Notes: generated by a model from the sequence alone, not told the origin. Shown: positions 17,920-26,980, counted from the stretch's first letter. The stretch is 64,000 nt of DNA from Geosporobacter ferrireducens (GCF_001750685.1 NZ_CP017269.1:3885416-3949415); one strand, 5' to 3'. Translations and numbers: made by a program.

Positions 17920-19251
17920 ATGGACAAAGATCTTGTAAGCATAGCTAGAGAAGCAGGGATTGTAGGTGCTGGAGGAGCAGGTTTTCCAACTCATGTGAAA
18001 ATTAATGCGAAGGTTGAGTACATTCTTGTCAACGGAGCAGAATGTGAACCTTTGCTAAGAGTGGATCAGCAATTATTGGCAGCGAAGACCGATGAGATAT
18101 TAAAAGCACTGAATCTGCTTGTCCAGAGCACATCTGCCCAAAAAGGAATCATCGCACTTAAAGGAAAATACAAGGATGCTGTAAAACAGCTGGAAGCTTC
18201 TGTAAATGCATATGAGAAGTTAGAGGTGTTTACCTTAGATAACTTCTATCCAGCAGGGGATGAACAGGTTACGGTTTATGAAGTCTTTAAACGGATTGTA
18301 CCAGAAGGTGGTATTCCACTGGATGTGGGTGTAATCGTAATCAATGTTGAAACCCTGTTAAACCTATATCATGCATTGTCAGAAAAGCCAGTAGTAGAGA
18401 AGTATTTGACTGTCACTGGGGCTGTAAAAAGCCCTAAGACGATTAAGATTCCTATTGGTATTAGTATCAAAGAAGCGATTGCTTTAGCTGGAGGAGCAAC
18501 TGTAGATACCTTTAAAGTCATTGACGGTGGACCTATGATGGGAAAAGTAATTAAAGATATCCATGGGCCCATTACGAAAACCACTAAGGGTTTGATCGTA
18601 CTTCCAGAAGAACACCCGCTATTAAAGGCTAAGTCCAGAGATGTCCAAAGTATGCTCAGAAATGCCAGAACCGCATGTATGCATTGTTCCTTATGTACAG
18701 AAGTATGTCCTAGAAATTTACTAGGACATACGCTAAATCCTGACAGACTTATGCGGCTGGCAAGCTATAACAGTACCTGTAGCACTGAAACCAAAGCATC
18801 AGAAGCTTTCCTGTGCTGTGAATGTGGCCTCTGCGAGTATGCTTGTGTAATGGATTTACAACCTTGGAAGCTCAACAGCTTTTTAAAGGGTGAACTTGGC
18901 AAAGCAGGAGTCAAAAATCCAAATCATAAAAGACCGGAAAAAACGCATCCCTTCAGAGAATATAAAAAGTTTCCGGTAAAGAAGCTCGTATCTAGACTGG
19001 GTCTGCAGCATTATGATGTAGAGGCACCGCTGGATGAAGCTGTAAAAATAGAACCAGTATTCGTCAATATTCTTTTAAGACAGCATATCGGAGCACCATC
19101 GACACCTGTTGTAAACAAAGGAGATTCAGTAACAAAAGGTCAACTAATCGCTGATGTAGTAGATGGAAAGCTTGGTGCAAAGATTCATGCAAGCATCAAT
19201 GGTGTTGTTGAAAGCCTGGATACGGATAAAATCGTAATTCGCCAGGTTTAA
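17920..19251 (+). CDS. pduS: PduS-like cobalamin reductase / RnfC-type protein
   Basis: Flavin and Fe-S protein of 443 residues that reduces cob(II)alamin to cob(I)alamin for PduO. It has an RnfC/Complex I-like N-terminus (GIVGAGGAGFPTHVKI, residues 13-28), an SLBB region around 160-210, and two [4Fe-4S] motifs: Cys253/256/259/263 (CMHCSLCTEVCP) and Cys299 or 300/302/305/309 (CECGLCEYAC). A barrel-sandwich hybrid domain closes the C-terminus (SVTKGQLIADVVDGKLG). Confidence 0.93.
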   Translation: MDKDLVSIAREAGIVGAGGAGFPTHVKINAKVEYILVNGAECEPLLRVDQQLLAAKTDEILKALNLLVQSTSAQKGIIALKGKYKDAVKQLEASVNAYEKLEVFTLDNFYPAGDEQVTVYEVFKRIVPEGGIPLDVGVIVINVETLLNLYHALSEKPVVEKYLTVTGAVKSPKTIKIPIGISIKEAIALAGGATVDTFKVIDGGPMMGKVIKDIHGPITKTTKGLIVLPEEHPLLKAKSRDVQSMLRNARTACMHCSLCTEVCPRNLLGHTLNPDRLMRLASYNSTCSTETKASEAFLCCECGLCEYACVMDLQPWKLNSFLKGELGKAGVKNPNHKRPEKTHPFREYKKFPVKKLVSRLGLQHYDVEAPLDEAVKIEPVFVNILLRQHIGAPSTPVVNKGDSVTKGQLIADVVDGKLGAKIHASINGVVESLDTDKIVIRQV

Positions 19252-19271
19252 ATAAAAAAGGAGGGATAAAT

Positions 19272-20141
19272 ATGAGTTTAGAGTTAATATTAGCTGCATT
19301 TGGTGGAGGGGTATTTGGTGCTACCATAGGAGCATTACAATCCTTTATTTTCACAGGTTTCTTAGTATTAGCAGGGGTGGCGGTAGCGGCCAGCGGTGGA
19401 ACAGTAGATATTACAGGATTAGTAGCATTTGGTCCTATGTTTGGACCCCATATCGCATTTGGTGGTGGTGTTGCTGCAGCAGCCTTTGCAGGATTGAAGA
19501 AAAGAAATATTGGTGCCGGAAATGATATTGTAACACCTTTAAACAGCACGAAAGACATGAGTGTATTATTGGTTGGCGGTGTATTTGGAGTAATTGGTCT
19601 TTTATTAAATTATGTGTATGGCACAATCCTGGCAATACCGACAGATACTGTAGCGTTGTCCGTATTTTCTTCAGGATTGATCGCAAGATTGGCATTCGGT
19701 GCTACAGGCGTATTTGGAAAATTAAGCCCAGCTGGCAATGCTGCTGATGAGATTGCTGCTACTGGAGAAGCAAGTAAAAAAGTTTATTTAGACACAAAAA
19801 ATCTTGCATTTAACATTGTGATGGCATTTGGATTAGGTTTGGTATTTTCAAAAGTAGTATTAGATATACAAAATCCTGTACTTGGATTTGGATTTAGTGC
19901 GGCATCTCTTATACTCGTATTGATTGGGTTAAAAGATTTCCCAACGACCCATCATATTACATTGGTTGCTGGGGTTGCAGCAATGCAGACAGGAAGTATA
20001 TGGCTGGGGGCATTGTTTGCAGTGGTATCTGCAATTCTGTGTGAAGTGACAGGAAATCTATTTAATACTTATGGAGATACCCATATAGATCCGCCTGCCA
20101 TGGCCATATTTATCAGTACATTTATAGTACTTCTTTTCTAA
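19272..20141 (+). CDS. Unknown polytopic membrane protein in the pdu operon
   Basis: Very hydrophobic protein of 289 residues with about seven or eight predicted membrane segments, rich in Gly and Ala. Notable are the loop-like VAFGPMFGPHIAFGGGVAAA near residue 55 and the late NTYGDTHIDPPAMAIF near 265, two Pro/His stretches that could line a pore. It is not an aquaporin-type PduF: I see no NPA motifs. AAGGAGGG precedes the ATG, and it lies between pduS and pduT. A diol or glycerol entry route, a product exporter, or a membrane electron partner of PduS are all possible; none is proven. Confidence 0.6.
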   Translation: MSLELILAAFGGGVFGATIGALQSFIFTGFLVLAGVAVAASGGTVDITGLVAFGPMFGPHIAFGGGVAAAAFAGLKKRNIGAGNDIVTPLNSTKDMSVLLVGGVFGVIGLLLNYVYGTILAIPTDTVALSVFSSGLIARLAFGATGVFGKLSPAGNAADEIAATGEASKKVYLDTKNLAFNIVMAFGLGLVFSKVVLDIQNPVLGFGFSAASLILVLIGLKDFPTTHHITLVAGVAAMQTGSIWLGALFAVVSAILCEVTGNLFNTYGDTHIDPPAMAIFISTFIVLLF

Positions 20142-20183
20142 TATAAGGATATAGCTAGCGCCGAAGAGAAAGTGGTGATTATA

Positions 20184-20732
20184 TTGAAGAAAGCAATAGG
20201 ACTATTAGAATTTAAAAGTATAGCAAAAGGTATGGAAGCAACAGATGAAATGCTGAAGGCTGCTGACGTGGAACTGATCTTAGCTACACCCATATGCCCG
20301 GGAAAGTATATTTCTATCGTTACTGGAAATGTTGGCGCAGTAAAAAATGCAGTTGAAGTTGGGAAAAGTGTTGGAGATATATTTACTGTGGATGAATACT
20401 TTATTCCTAATGTAAGCGAGAAAGTATTTCCTGCCATTACAGCTACTTCAAATCCCGAGAAGATTGCCTCATTGGGAATAATCGAAACGATTTCAGCAGT
20501 TACCTCCATTTTAGTAGGAGATATCGCTGTAAAAACTTCAAACGTAGAGCTTTTAGAAATAAGAATTGCACGAGGGTTAGGCGGTAAAGGCTTTACCATT
20601 ATTACAGGAGAAGTCTCAGCAGTACAATCAGCAGTGAAAGCCTGTGAAAATAACTTAAAGGAAACCGGCGGAATTGTTAGCTCAGTCGTGATTGCTTCGC
20701 CAGCAAAGGATTTCATTGCTAAGCTGCTGTAA
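20184..20732 (+). CDS. pduT: Fe-S-containing trimeric shell protein PduT
   Basis: Tandem-BMC shell protein of 182 residues. From the TTG at 20184 the pore cysteine is Cys38 in ICPGKYIS, the same position as the [4Fe-4S] ligand of Salmonella PduT; this supports TTG over the GTG four codons upstream. The first BMC fold is residues 1-90 and the second begins near residue 96 (IASLGIIETISAVTSILVGD). It probably passes electrons across the shell, with PduS as likely partner. Confidence 0.92.
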   Translation: MKKAIGLLEFKSIAKGMEATDEMLKAADVELILATPICPGKYISIVTGNVGAVKNAVEVGKSVGDIFTVDEYFIPNVSEKVFPAITATSNPEKIASLGIIETISAVTSILVGDIAVKTSNVELLEIRIARGLGGKGFTIITGEVSAVQSAVKACENNLKETGGIVSSVVIASPAKDFIAKLL

Positions 20733-20790
20733 GTACAGCATTTATTGATTCGTAAAATAGCAGTAGATATAATTGTATGTACAAAAGAAT

Positions 20791-20834
20791 GATAAGGGAG
20801 CAGCCTTGCTGGCATTGCAGGCTGCTCCCTTATC
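20791..20834 (+). terminator. Long hairpin after pduT
   Basis: A 16-bp perfect stem (GATAAGGGAGCAGCCT at 20791-20806 with 20819-20834) and a 12-base loop. No U-run follows, so it may stabilise or process the mRNA 3' end, or be a weak terminator at the end of the main pdu run. Confidence 0.6.
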
Positions 20835-20946
20835 GTTTAAAGAAAGAAGCAGATATATCATCGTGCTTTCACTGGAATAATACCCGAAGTTTTTGCCTAG
20901 GATATGGGCAAGAAAATTTAACCGGCTTTTCTAATACAAGAAATAT

Positions 20947-20975
20947 TTGCAGAAGAAATTGTCAAAGAGTATAAT
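20947..20975 (+). promoter_or_regulatory. Probable promoter of the dehydrogenase gene
   Basis: TTGCAG at 20947-20952 and TATAAT at 20970-20975, spaced 17 bp, 68 bp before the dehydrogenase start. The remainder of 20835-21042 shows no gene. Confidence 0.6.
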
Positions 20976-21042
20976 TATTTTGAACTATTGGTAATGGCGC
21001 CCTGCATCCTGTGGGCAAGAATTGAATGGAAAGGAACGTGCG

Positions 21043-22005
21043 ATGATGAAAATCGTTGTTTTAGACGGATATACCTTGAATCCGGGAGATATAAGCTGGG
21101 AAGAACTGGGGAAATTGGGAGAGTTGGTCGTCTATGACAGAACGCCAGAGGAAGAAATTTTAGAAAGAATACAGGGAGCAGAAGTCGTTTTTGTCAACAA
21201 GGTACCCCTTCAAAAGGAAAACCTCAGTAAAGCACCGGCATTAAAGTTTATCGGTGTATTGGCTACAGGTTACAATATAGTGGATATAGAGGCTGCTAAA
21301 GAACTAGGGATTCTTGTGGCGAATATTCCTACCTATGGAACCATGGCTGTAGCACAATTTGTTTTTGGCCTATTGCTAGAAATCTGTCATCATGTAGGTG
21401 TACATAGCGAAGCAGTTAAAAAAGGTGCATGGACCCATTCTGCTGATTGGTGCTTTTGGAATTATCCACTGATTGAGTTGGACGGAAAAACCATGGGAAT
21501 CATTGGATTTGGAAGAATTGGGCAAGCTACCGGTACCATCGCCCAGGCATTCGGGATGAAAGTATTAGCCCATGATGCGCATCCAAATAGAGACTTGGAG
21601 ACAGATACGCTAAAATATGTAGAGTTAGATGAACTGTTGGCTAAATCTGATGTAATCAGTTTACACTGCCCCTTATTTGAAAGCACAATGGGAATCATCA
21701 ATAAAGAAACCATTGCTAAAATGAAAGATGGAGTAATTATTATCAATACCTCTAGAGGGCCGCTGATTATGGAAGAGGATTTGGCAGAAGCATTAAACAA
21801 TGGAAAGGTATATATGGCAGCAGTAGATGTAGTATCCGCAGAGCCGATCAAAGCAAATAATCCATTAATGACAGCTAAAAACTGTATCATTACACCCCAC
21901 ATTGCCTGGGCACCAAGAGAATCTAGAATACGTTTAATGGATATTGCCGTAGACAATTTAAAGGCATTCTTAGCAGGAGAGCCTGTTAACATTGTAAATC
22001 AATAA
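21043..22005 (+). CDS. D-2-hydroxyacid dehydrogenase (glycerate dehydrogenase-like)
   Basis: NAD-dependent reductase or dehydrogenase of 320 residues. The nucleotide-binding motif is GIIGFGRIGQATG (152-164). The catalytic triad is Arg238 in NTSRGPL, Glu267 in VSAEP and His286 in TPHIAWAP. The start is placed at the ATG-ATG at 21043 after AAAGGAACG. A glycerate kinase remnant follows, so hydroxypyruvate/glycerate is a likely substrate, but lactate-type or other 2-oxoacids are not excluded. Confidence 0.88.
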   Translation: MMKIVVLDGYTLNPGDISWEELGKLGELVVYDRTPEEEILERIQGAEVVFVNKVPLQKENLSKAPALKFIGVLATGYNIVDIEAAKELGILVANIPTYGTMAVAQFVFGLLLEICHHVGVHSEAVKKGAWTHSADWCFWNYPLIELDGKTMGIIGFGRIGQATGTIAQAFGMKVLAHDAHPNRDLETDTLKYVELDELLAKSDVISLHCPLFESTMGIINKETIAKMKDGVIIINTSRGPLIMEEDLAEALNNGKVYMAAVDVVSAEPIKANNPLMTAKNCIITPHIAWAPRESRIRLMDIAVDNLKAFLAGEPVNIVNQ

Positions 22006-22047
22006 CATGAATAAGGTGAATATGTAATACTAAAACAATAGCATTGA

Positions 22048-22094
22048 CTATGGGAGTCAGTGAAGATATATGTGGTGACTCCCATATAGTATTT
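22048..22094 (+). terminator. Probable terminator after the dehydrogenase gene
   Basis: TATGGGAGTCA (22049-22059) pairs with TGACTCCCATA (22076-22086), an 11-bp perfect stem, followed by TAGTATTTTG. It lies between the dehydrogenase and the kinase remnant. Confidence 0.65.
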
Positions 22095-22106
22095 TGACAT
22101 CAATAA

Positions 22107-22643
22107 AGTGATAGTAAGGTTTTTGGGCCACAAAAGGGAGCCACTGGTGAAATTGTTGAGAGACTTGATAAAGGCTTAAAGCATTTTTCATTTATCATTC
22201 AGAGACAATTAGGTAAAGAAATAGCGGATTTACCGGGAGCTGGAGCTGCTGGAGGTCTCGGCGGAGGATTAGTAGCTTTTTTGAACGGAAAATTGGAAAG
22301 TGGTGTTCAGATGGTCATAAACTCGAACAGGCTTGAAGAAAAAATTAGAAATGCAGATCTCGTCACTACAGGTGAAGGTAAAACTGACGAGCAGACAGTC
22401 TTCGGAAAAGTTCCATTTGGAGTAGCTCAAATTGCCAAACAGTACAATGTTCCGGTTGTTTGTCTATCCGGAGTTTTGACAGATGGTGCAGAGAAGCTCT
22501 ATGATCATGGAATAACAGCACTTTTCAGTATTGTTAACAAAGATATGAGCCTTAAAGAAGCAATGGATAATACGTATGGATTAGTAAAAAATGCATCTGA
22601 GAATATTATACGTTTGTTTTCAGCAGCGAATATAAAGAAATAA
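22107..22643 (+). pseudogene. Glycerate kinase, N-terminally truncated
   Basis: The open frame after a TAA at 22104 reads VFGPQKGATGEIVERLD and then DLPGAGAAGGLGGGLVAFL, the conserved C-terminal half of GlxK-type glycerate kinases. Only about 178 residues remain of about 375, and there is no plausible start or ribosome binding site at the beginning. A TTG at 22281 would give 120 residues without the GPQKGA region. The missing 5' half and the upstream terminator point to a deletion remnant. Confidence 0.8.
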
Positions 22644-22984
22644 AGGATAGTTTTGTAGCGGAATTGGAATGCTCTTCAGTATAGAAAATAGAAAGGTATT
22701 CAATGGTGGGCGGAGTTGCAGGGGCAGCTCCATTTTTCTTTTTCCCTATAATGAAAGGGAATCATAAAGGTTTGCATATAATAGAGATTTTGCATTTTAT
22801 CATAAGAATATTTGTATAATTTTACTCAATATGATAAGATTTAATTATATCACTGAAGAAATATGGGGTAATATAGCCAATTTTAATATAATTAGTGGAA
22901 ATTAAGGGAATAAAGAATAAATCTGTATAAAAATGATATTCAAACCGTTAATGAAAAATTACATTAATTATAGGGGGTATTTCC
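22644..22984 (+). other. Intergenic region with terminator and PocR-kinase promoter area
   Basis: A terminator-like hairpin GGAGTTGC/GCAGCTCC (22712-22731, one G-U pair) is followed by ATTTTTCTTTTT. Beyond it is AT-rich sequence with a TGTATAAT at about 22813-22820 that could be the extended -10 of the sensor kinase gene. No further gene. Confidence 0.5.
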
Positions 22985-24232
22985 ATGAAGGATCAATTCC
23001 TGTTAAGCGATTTTATAGATATGGATATATTGCAAGAAATCCAGGATAAATTTGCCCAATCGACAGGTATGGCAGCAGTAGTTGTGGACTATAAAGGAAT
23101 CCCCATTACTAAGTACAGTAGTTTTTCAAAGTTTTGCCAACTGATTCGTGAAGATTCAAAATGCAGAGATGGCTGCTACCAGTGTGATGCACGAGGCGGA
23201 CTAGAGGCAGCAAGGATTGCAAAACCTTATATTTATAGGTGTCATGCCGGTTTAGTAGATCTTTCTGTGCCGATTATTGTTGATGGACACTATAGAGGTG
23301 CCATTATGGCAGGGCAAACTAAAATTATCGAAGAAAATGATATCGAATTGGAAAACATCGTAAAACAAACTACCAGTTGGAAAGCAAATCCACAGATTGT
23401 TGAAGCCTATAATGAGATCACGCCGCAACCCTACGAGAAAGTTGAAGCAGCAGCCCACATGATGTTTGTAATTGCCAATTATATTGCAGAAAGAGGCAGT
23501 GTGAACATCATACAGGAAGAACTAAATAAAAAGAATTTAGCTTTAATGGAGGAAATGAAAGCAAGAACAGATCTTGAAAAAGCATTAAAGGATTCCGAGT
23601 TAAGGGCTTTGCAGTCTCAAGTGAATCCTCACTTTTTATTCAATGTTCTAAATACAATCGGTAGGTTGGCTTTAATAGAAGATGCGCAGAAGACACAGGA
23701 AATCGTTTTTGCCTTTGCGGAAATGTTGAGATATACACTAAAGAAAAATATGAACCAGTTAGTTGCCTTAGAAGAAGAAATCCTTCACATTGAAAGGTAT
23801 TTGAAGATCCAATCCATAAGATTTGGAAGCAGATTAAAGTATGAGATGCATATCAATGAGGACATACGAAAGTATAGGATTCCATTTATGATTCTACAGC
23901 CTTTCGTTGAAAATGCCATTAATCATGGATTGGAGCCGAAACTAGGGCAAGGGCATATTAACATTACAGGATATGCTATAGAAGACAAGGTTATTATTAA
24001 AATTGCAGATAATGGAATAGGCATAATGGAAGAACGATTAGACGATATTTTCAATATGGAGAAAAATAATAATTACAGCAATGCATCTATAGCATCTACA
24101 GGAATTGGTATTCGTAATGCAAGAAAACGATTGATTCATTGCTTTGGGATTGCCTATGATATACAGATTACAAGCAAGCCAGGAACTGGAACAACAATCA
24201 TCATATCTTTTCCTAAAACAATAGACATATAA
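22985..24232 (+). CDS. PocR-domain sensor histidine kinase
   Basis: Cytoplasmic sensor of 415 residues with no membrane segment. Residues 10-170 form a PocR ligand-binding domain with a Cys cluster (Cys51, Cys60, Cys64, Cys67, Cys86; KCRDGCYQCDARGG). In Salmonella the PocR domain answers to 1,2-propanediol. A coiled coil (175-205) leads to a LytS/YesM-type His_kinase domain with phospho-acceptor His216 in QSQVNPHFLFN and a C-terminal ATPase (FVENAINHGLEP, DNGIGI, GIGIRNARKRL). It lies 17 bases before its response regulator and very likely controls the pdu operon. Confidence 0.92.
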   Translation: MKDQFLLSDFIDMDILQEIQDKFAQSTGMAAVVVDYKGIPITKYSSFSKFCQLIREDSKCRDGCYQCDARGGLEAARIAKPYIYRCHAGLVDLSVPIIVDGHYRGAIMAGQTKIIEENDIELENIVKQTTSWKANPQIVEAYNEITPQPYEKVEAAAHMMFVIANYIAERGSVNIIQEELNKKNLALMEEMKARTDLEKALKDSELRALQSQVNPHFLFNVLNTIGRLALIEDAQKTQEIVFAFAEMLRYTLKKNMNQLVALEEEILHIERYLKIQSIRFGSRLKYEMHINEDIRKYRIPFMILQPFVENAINHGLEPKLGQGHINITGYAIEDKVIIKIADNGIGIMEERLDDIFNMEKNNNYSNASIASTGIGIRNARKRLIHCFGIAYDIQITSKPGTGTTIIISFPKTIDI

Positions 24233-24248
24233 GGAGAATGGATGACGA

Positions 24249-25274
24249 ATGTGTAGAATCCTTTTAGTTGATGATGAGCATTTAGAAAGAAAAGCTTTAG
24301 AAATTATTATAAAAAGTGGAATAAGCCAAGCGTCTATTATAGGACAAGCAGAATCTGGAGATGAGGCAGTTAAGCTGTGCAATGAATTAAAACCAGATAT
24401 GATTTTTATGGATATAAAAATCCCAGGTATCAATGGAATAGAGGCCAGTAAGATTATTAAAGAAAAATATCCTCAAACAATTATTTTTATTCTTACAGCC
24501 TATGATGAATTTGACTTTGCCCATAAGGCAGTTAAGATTGGCATTGATGACTATATACTAAAACCTGCCAAACCCGAGGAAATTATTTCGATTATAAAAA
24601 AGTATGAACATAAGGTGAAGCATAGAGAAAGCATTGTTGATGTCCAGAAACTAAGCAATAGTATTTTGTCACGAAAGTACAATGATGCAAAGACAATACT
24701 AAAAGAGGTTTTAGACAACATTGAAGAAAATCAAGATGAGAATGAGCGTGAGAGAATAAAGAAAGCAGCAGTGGTTGCGGATAAAATGATTGAAATGTCT
24801 ACAAGCATGGGTTTAAAAAAAATACACCCACACAGCTATGATACAGCAAAAAAATTTTCACAGATTTATGAATTCAAAAAAGCTAGGATTGAACTTACAG
24901 AGATCCTAGACATAATCTTTGAAGAAATTGTTGATAAGAAGCTTTATGATCGAAATGACGAAATGAATGCCATTGTTAATTATGTAGAAAAAAATTATCA
25001 GAACAGGATTAGCCTTGAAGAAGTAGCTGATTATGTAAATTTAAATCCACAGTATTTGAGCAGGCTTGTAAAAAAGGAACTAGGTATAGGCTTTTCGAAT
25101 TATGTCACGAATCTTAAGATCGAAAAGGCTAAAGAATTGCTTTTAGAAACGGACATGCCGGTGCTGAATATATCCTTAGAGCTATCTTACAATGAACCTA
25201 ATTATTTCTGCAGGGTCTTTAAAAAAATCGTTGGAATGACCCCTATGGAGTATCGTGCAAGCAAATTACAATAA
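24249..25274 (+). CDS. AraC-type response regulator
   Basis: Partner of the PocR-domain kinase, 341 residues. The receiver domain (1-120) has acidic residues VDDE (7-10), phospho-acceptor Asp55 in FMDIKIPG and Lys105 in YILKPAKPEE. A helical linker follows, and the C-terminal 100 residues form two AraC helix-turn-helices (ISLEEVADYVNLNPQYLSRL; SLELSYNEPNYFCRVFKK). It probably activates the weak pdu promoter. Confidence 0.92.
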   Translation: MCRILLVDDEHLERKALEIIIKSGISQASIIGQAESGDEAVKLCNELKPDMIFMDIKIPGINGIEASKIIKEKYPQTIIFILTAYDEFDFAHKAVKIGIDDYILKPAKPEEIISIIKKYEHKVKHRESIVDVQKLSNSILSRKYNDAKTILKEVLDNIEENQDENERERIKKAAVVADKMIEMSTSMGLKKIHPHSYDTAKKFSQIYEFKKARIELTEILDIIFEEIVDKKLYDRNDEMNAIVNYVEKNYQNRISLEEVADYVNLNPQYLSRLVKKELGIGFSNYVTNLKIEKAKELLLETDMPVLNISLELSYNEPNYFCRVFKKIVGMTPMEYRASKLQ

Positions 25275-25294
25275 TATGTAACGCCAACATAAAT

Positions 25295-25360
25295 AAGATG
25301 GATAGGACTTAGGTGCTTTTTAGAAACATTTTTAAGTTCTACCCATCTTTTCTTTTTGAA
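25295..25360. terminator. Bidirectional terminator between response regulator and patatin gene
   Basis: Arms 25295-25310 (AAGATGGATAGGACTT) and 25334-25349 pair over 16 positions with two mismatches or wobbles, followed on the plus strand by TTCTTTTT. It serves two convergent genes. Confidence 0.65.
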
Positions 25361-26181
25361 TGAATCTGATCCACGGCCATGAGACCTGCAATTAAACCAC
25401 GGTTATAGGCAGTCTTAGCACATGAAAAATCAATAGGACTGCAATTTGTCATATCCACATGGATAGGGATATCCGCATGAATCATCTCCCTTGAAACACA
25501 TTTTTGCTGCATGATGGAATAACTTTTCAAGATGACCTCTAGACTGTTCTTAGGTATCCAGTCATTTAAGACAGAGGATAGACTAACACCCACAACCAGA
25601 TCTGCACCCATAGCCCTAACCATTTGGGTGGGGACGTTATTGACAATACCCCCATCAACTAGGGTTTTGTTGTCTATTTGAACAGGCTGGTAGACTCCGG
25701 GAATTGCTGTAGTCGCACGAAGGGCAGTTGAAAGCTTGCCACTTTTGAGAATAACCTCTTCGCCGCTAATCAAATCAGCAGCAACTGCCTGAAAGGGAAT
25801 CTTCAAGTCAGAAAAAGAGAGATCGCCAATCAGTTTATGAATATATTGTTCCATGGGCTCGTTGGATAGCAAGCCTCGGAATAAAAGTGAGATCTTGGAT
25901 ATGTCTTTCCATTGAATTGTTAATGCAAGCTCTTCTAGCTGTGGGACTGTCATGCCTGCTGCGTACAGTGCGCCGATAAGGGCACCAATACTGGTTCCGC
26001 CAATAAAGGATATAGGAATGTGATTGTCTTCAAAAGCTTTTAGCACTCCAATATGAGAGATGCCCCATACAGCACCGCCACTAAGGGCTAATCCAATTTT
26101 TGGATTTTTAGAACTTTTTTTCCGAATTAAAGATGTATCCTTGATTCGAGAGATTAATGAGAGAGATTCAGATTTGAGCAC
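25339..26181 (-). CDS. Patatin-like phospholipase
   Basis: Serine acyl hydrolase of 280 residues with the Ser-Asp dyad: Ser64 in GGTSIGAL and Asp176 in DGGIVNNVP. The oxyanion loop is LALSGGAVWG (31-40). It has no signal peptide or membrane helix, so it is a RssA/YchK-type cytoplasmic or membrane-associated lipase. It starts with GTG at 26181, with AAGGAGGG about 10 bases upstream. It is monocistronic; the substrate is unknown. Confidence 0.9.
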   Translation of the reverse strand: MLKSESLSLISRIKDTSLIRKKSSKNPKIGLALSGGAVWGISHIGVLKAFEDNHIPISFIGGTSIGALIGALYAAGMTVPQLEELALTIQWKDISKISLLFRGLLSNEPMEQYIHKLIGDLSFSDLKIPFQAVAADLISGEEVILKSGKLSTALRATTAIPGVYQPVQIDNKTLVDGGIVNNVPTQMVRAMGADLVVGVSLSSVLNDWIPKNSLEVILKSYSIMQQKCVSREMIHADIPIHVDMTNCSPIDFSCAKTAYNRGLIAGLMAVDQIHSKRKDG

Positions 26182-26382
26182 AGTAGATTTCCCTCCTTTG
26201 CATATTTTTATTAAAATGGCCTTATTGCCAATACCGGTATAATATCATTATATGCAATATTTTAATTTTGCTTACAGGGACCCTTCCAGGTTTTTTCTGT
26301 ACACCACTGTCATTATCAAAGCATACTATGAGTATAGGATATTAAAATTACTGAATACGGAAGGAAAGAATGGAGGGCCGAT

Positions 26383-26886
26383 ATGGAAAAAAACAATATC
26401 TTAATTCCTCTATTATTATTTATGTTACTAAATAGAGAGGGAATGGGCAAGCTTTCTTCCGATGAGATTTATAGAATGACAGCACTGTTAAAGTCTGTAA
26501 AACCTTACTTTAGCCAGCCGCATCGAGAAGCCTTGAGTAGAACGGAAAATGTGGTGGATATCGTCCACGGTCTGAGCAGATACGCTAATAATGAATACGT
26601 AAAAGAAGATGTATATATACAGACAGTACAGGAAAAAAATCCTATAAAACTACTGGAAACTGTGCGCCCTCACATGAGAGGAAAAAGTAGAGAAAATATT
26701 GATAAGGCATTAATATTAAATGACCGAATTAACCGTTTAAAAAATAGAACAGCTCATCCTCAGAAAATAATAGAAGACTTGGAGAGTATTACAGATATCA
26801 TGGAAATTTTACAGCTAGAAAAAGGAAGAGAACTAAAGCAAGTTCTTTTCAAAGCAAAAAAAATGATAGAAATATTCAAAACATAA
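26383..26886 (+). CDS. Unrecognised 167-residue helical protein
   Basis: I do not recognise this protein. It begins with a hydrophobic stretch (ILIPLLLFMLLN, residues 6-17), too short to be a clear signal peptide. The rest is charged and helical, with repeated Lys/Arg-Glu patterns and Asn-Arg pairs (LNDRINRLKNRTAHP). GGAGGG precedes the ATG by 7 bases. It is followed by its own terminator and then by a coiled-coil gene. Confidence 0.65.
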   Translation: MEKNNILIPLLLFMLLNREGMGKLSSDEIYRMTALLKSVKPYFSQPHREALSRTENVVDIVHGLSRYANNEYVKEDVYIQTVQEKNPIKLLETVRPHMRGKSRENIDKALILNDRINRLKNRTAHPQKIIEDLESITDIMEILQLEKGRELKQVLFKAKKMIEIFKT

Positions 26887-26893
26887 CAAATAG

Positions 26894-26930
26894 AGTTTCT
26901 GCCTAGAGCAGGAACTTTATTTCTTTCTTT
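26894..26930 (+). terminator. Probable terminator
   Basis: AGTTTCTGC and GCAGGAACT form a 9-bp stem with one G-U pair and a 5-base loop, followed by TTATTTCTTTCTTT. Confidence 0.55.
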
Positions 26931-26980
26931 GTTATGCTAAAAATATGGGATATATTTTTAGCATAACAAAGAAAGAAATA
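26918..26980. repeat. Perfect 29-bp palindrome
   Basis: Arms 26918-26946 and 26952-26980 are exact reverse complements over 29 bases (left arm begins TATTTCTTTCTTTGTTATGC), with a 5-base spacer GGGAT. A TATAAT at 26989-26994 follows, so the palindrome occupies the -35 side of the likely promoter of the next gene. Confidence 0.85.

Noticed and set aside
20835..20975. Possible decayed gene before the dehydrogenase
   Set aside because: One frame looks weakly protein-like but contains stops and no recognisable motif; a promoter explains the region better.
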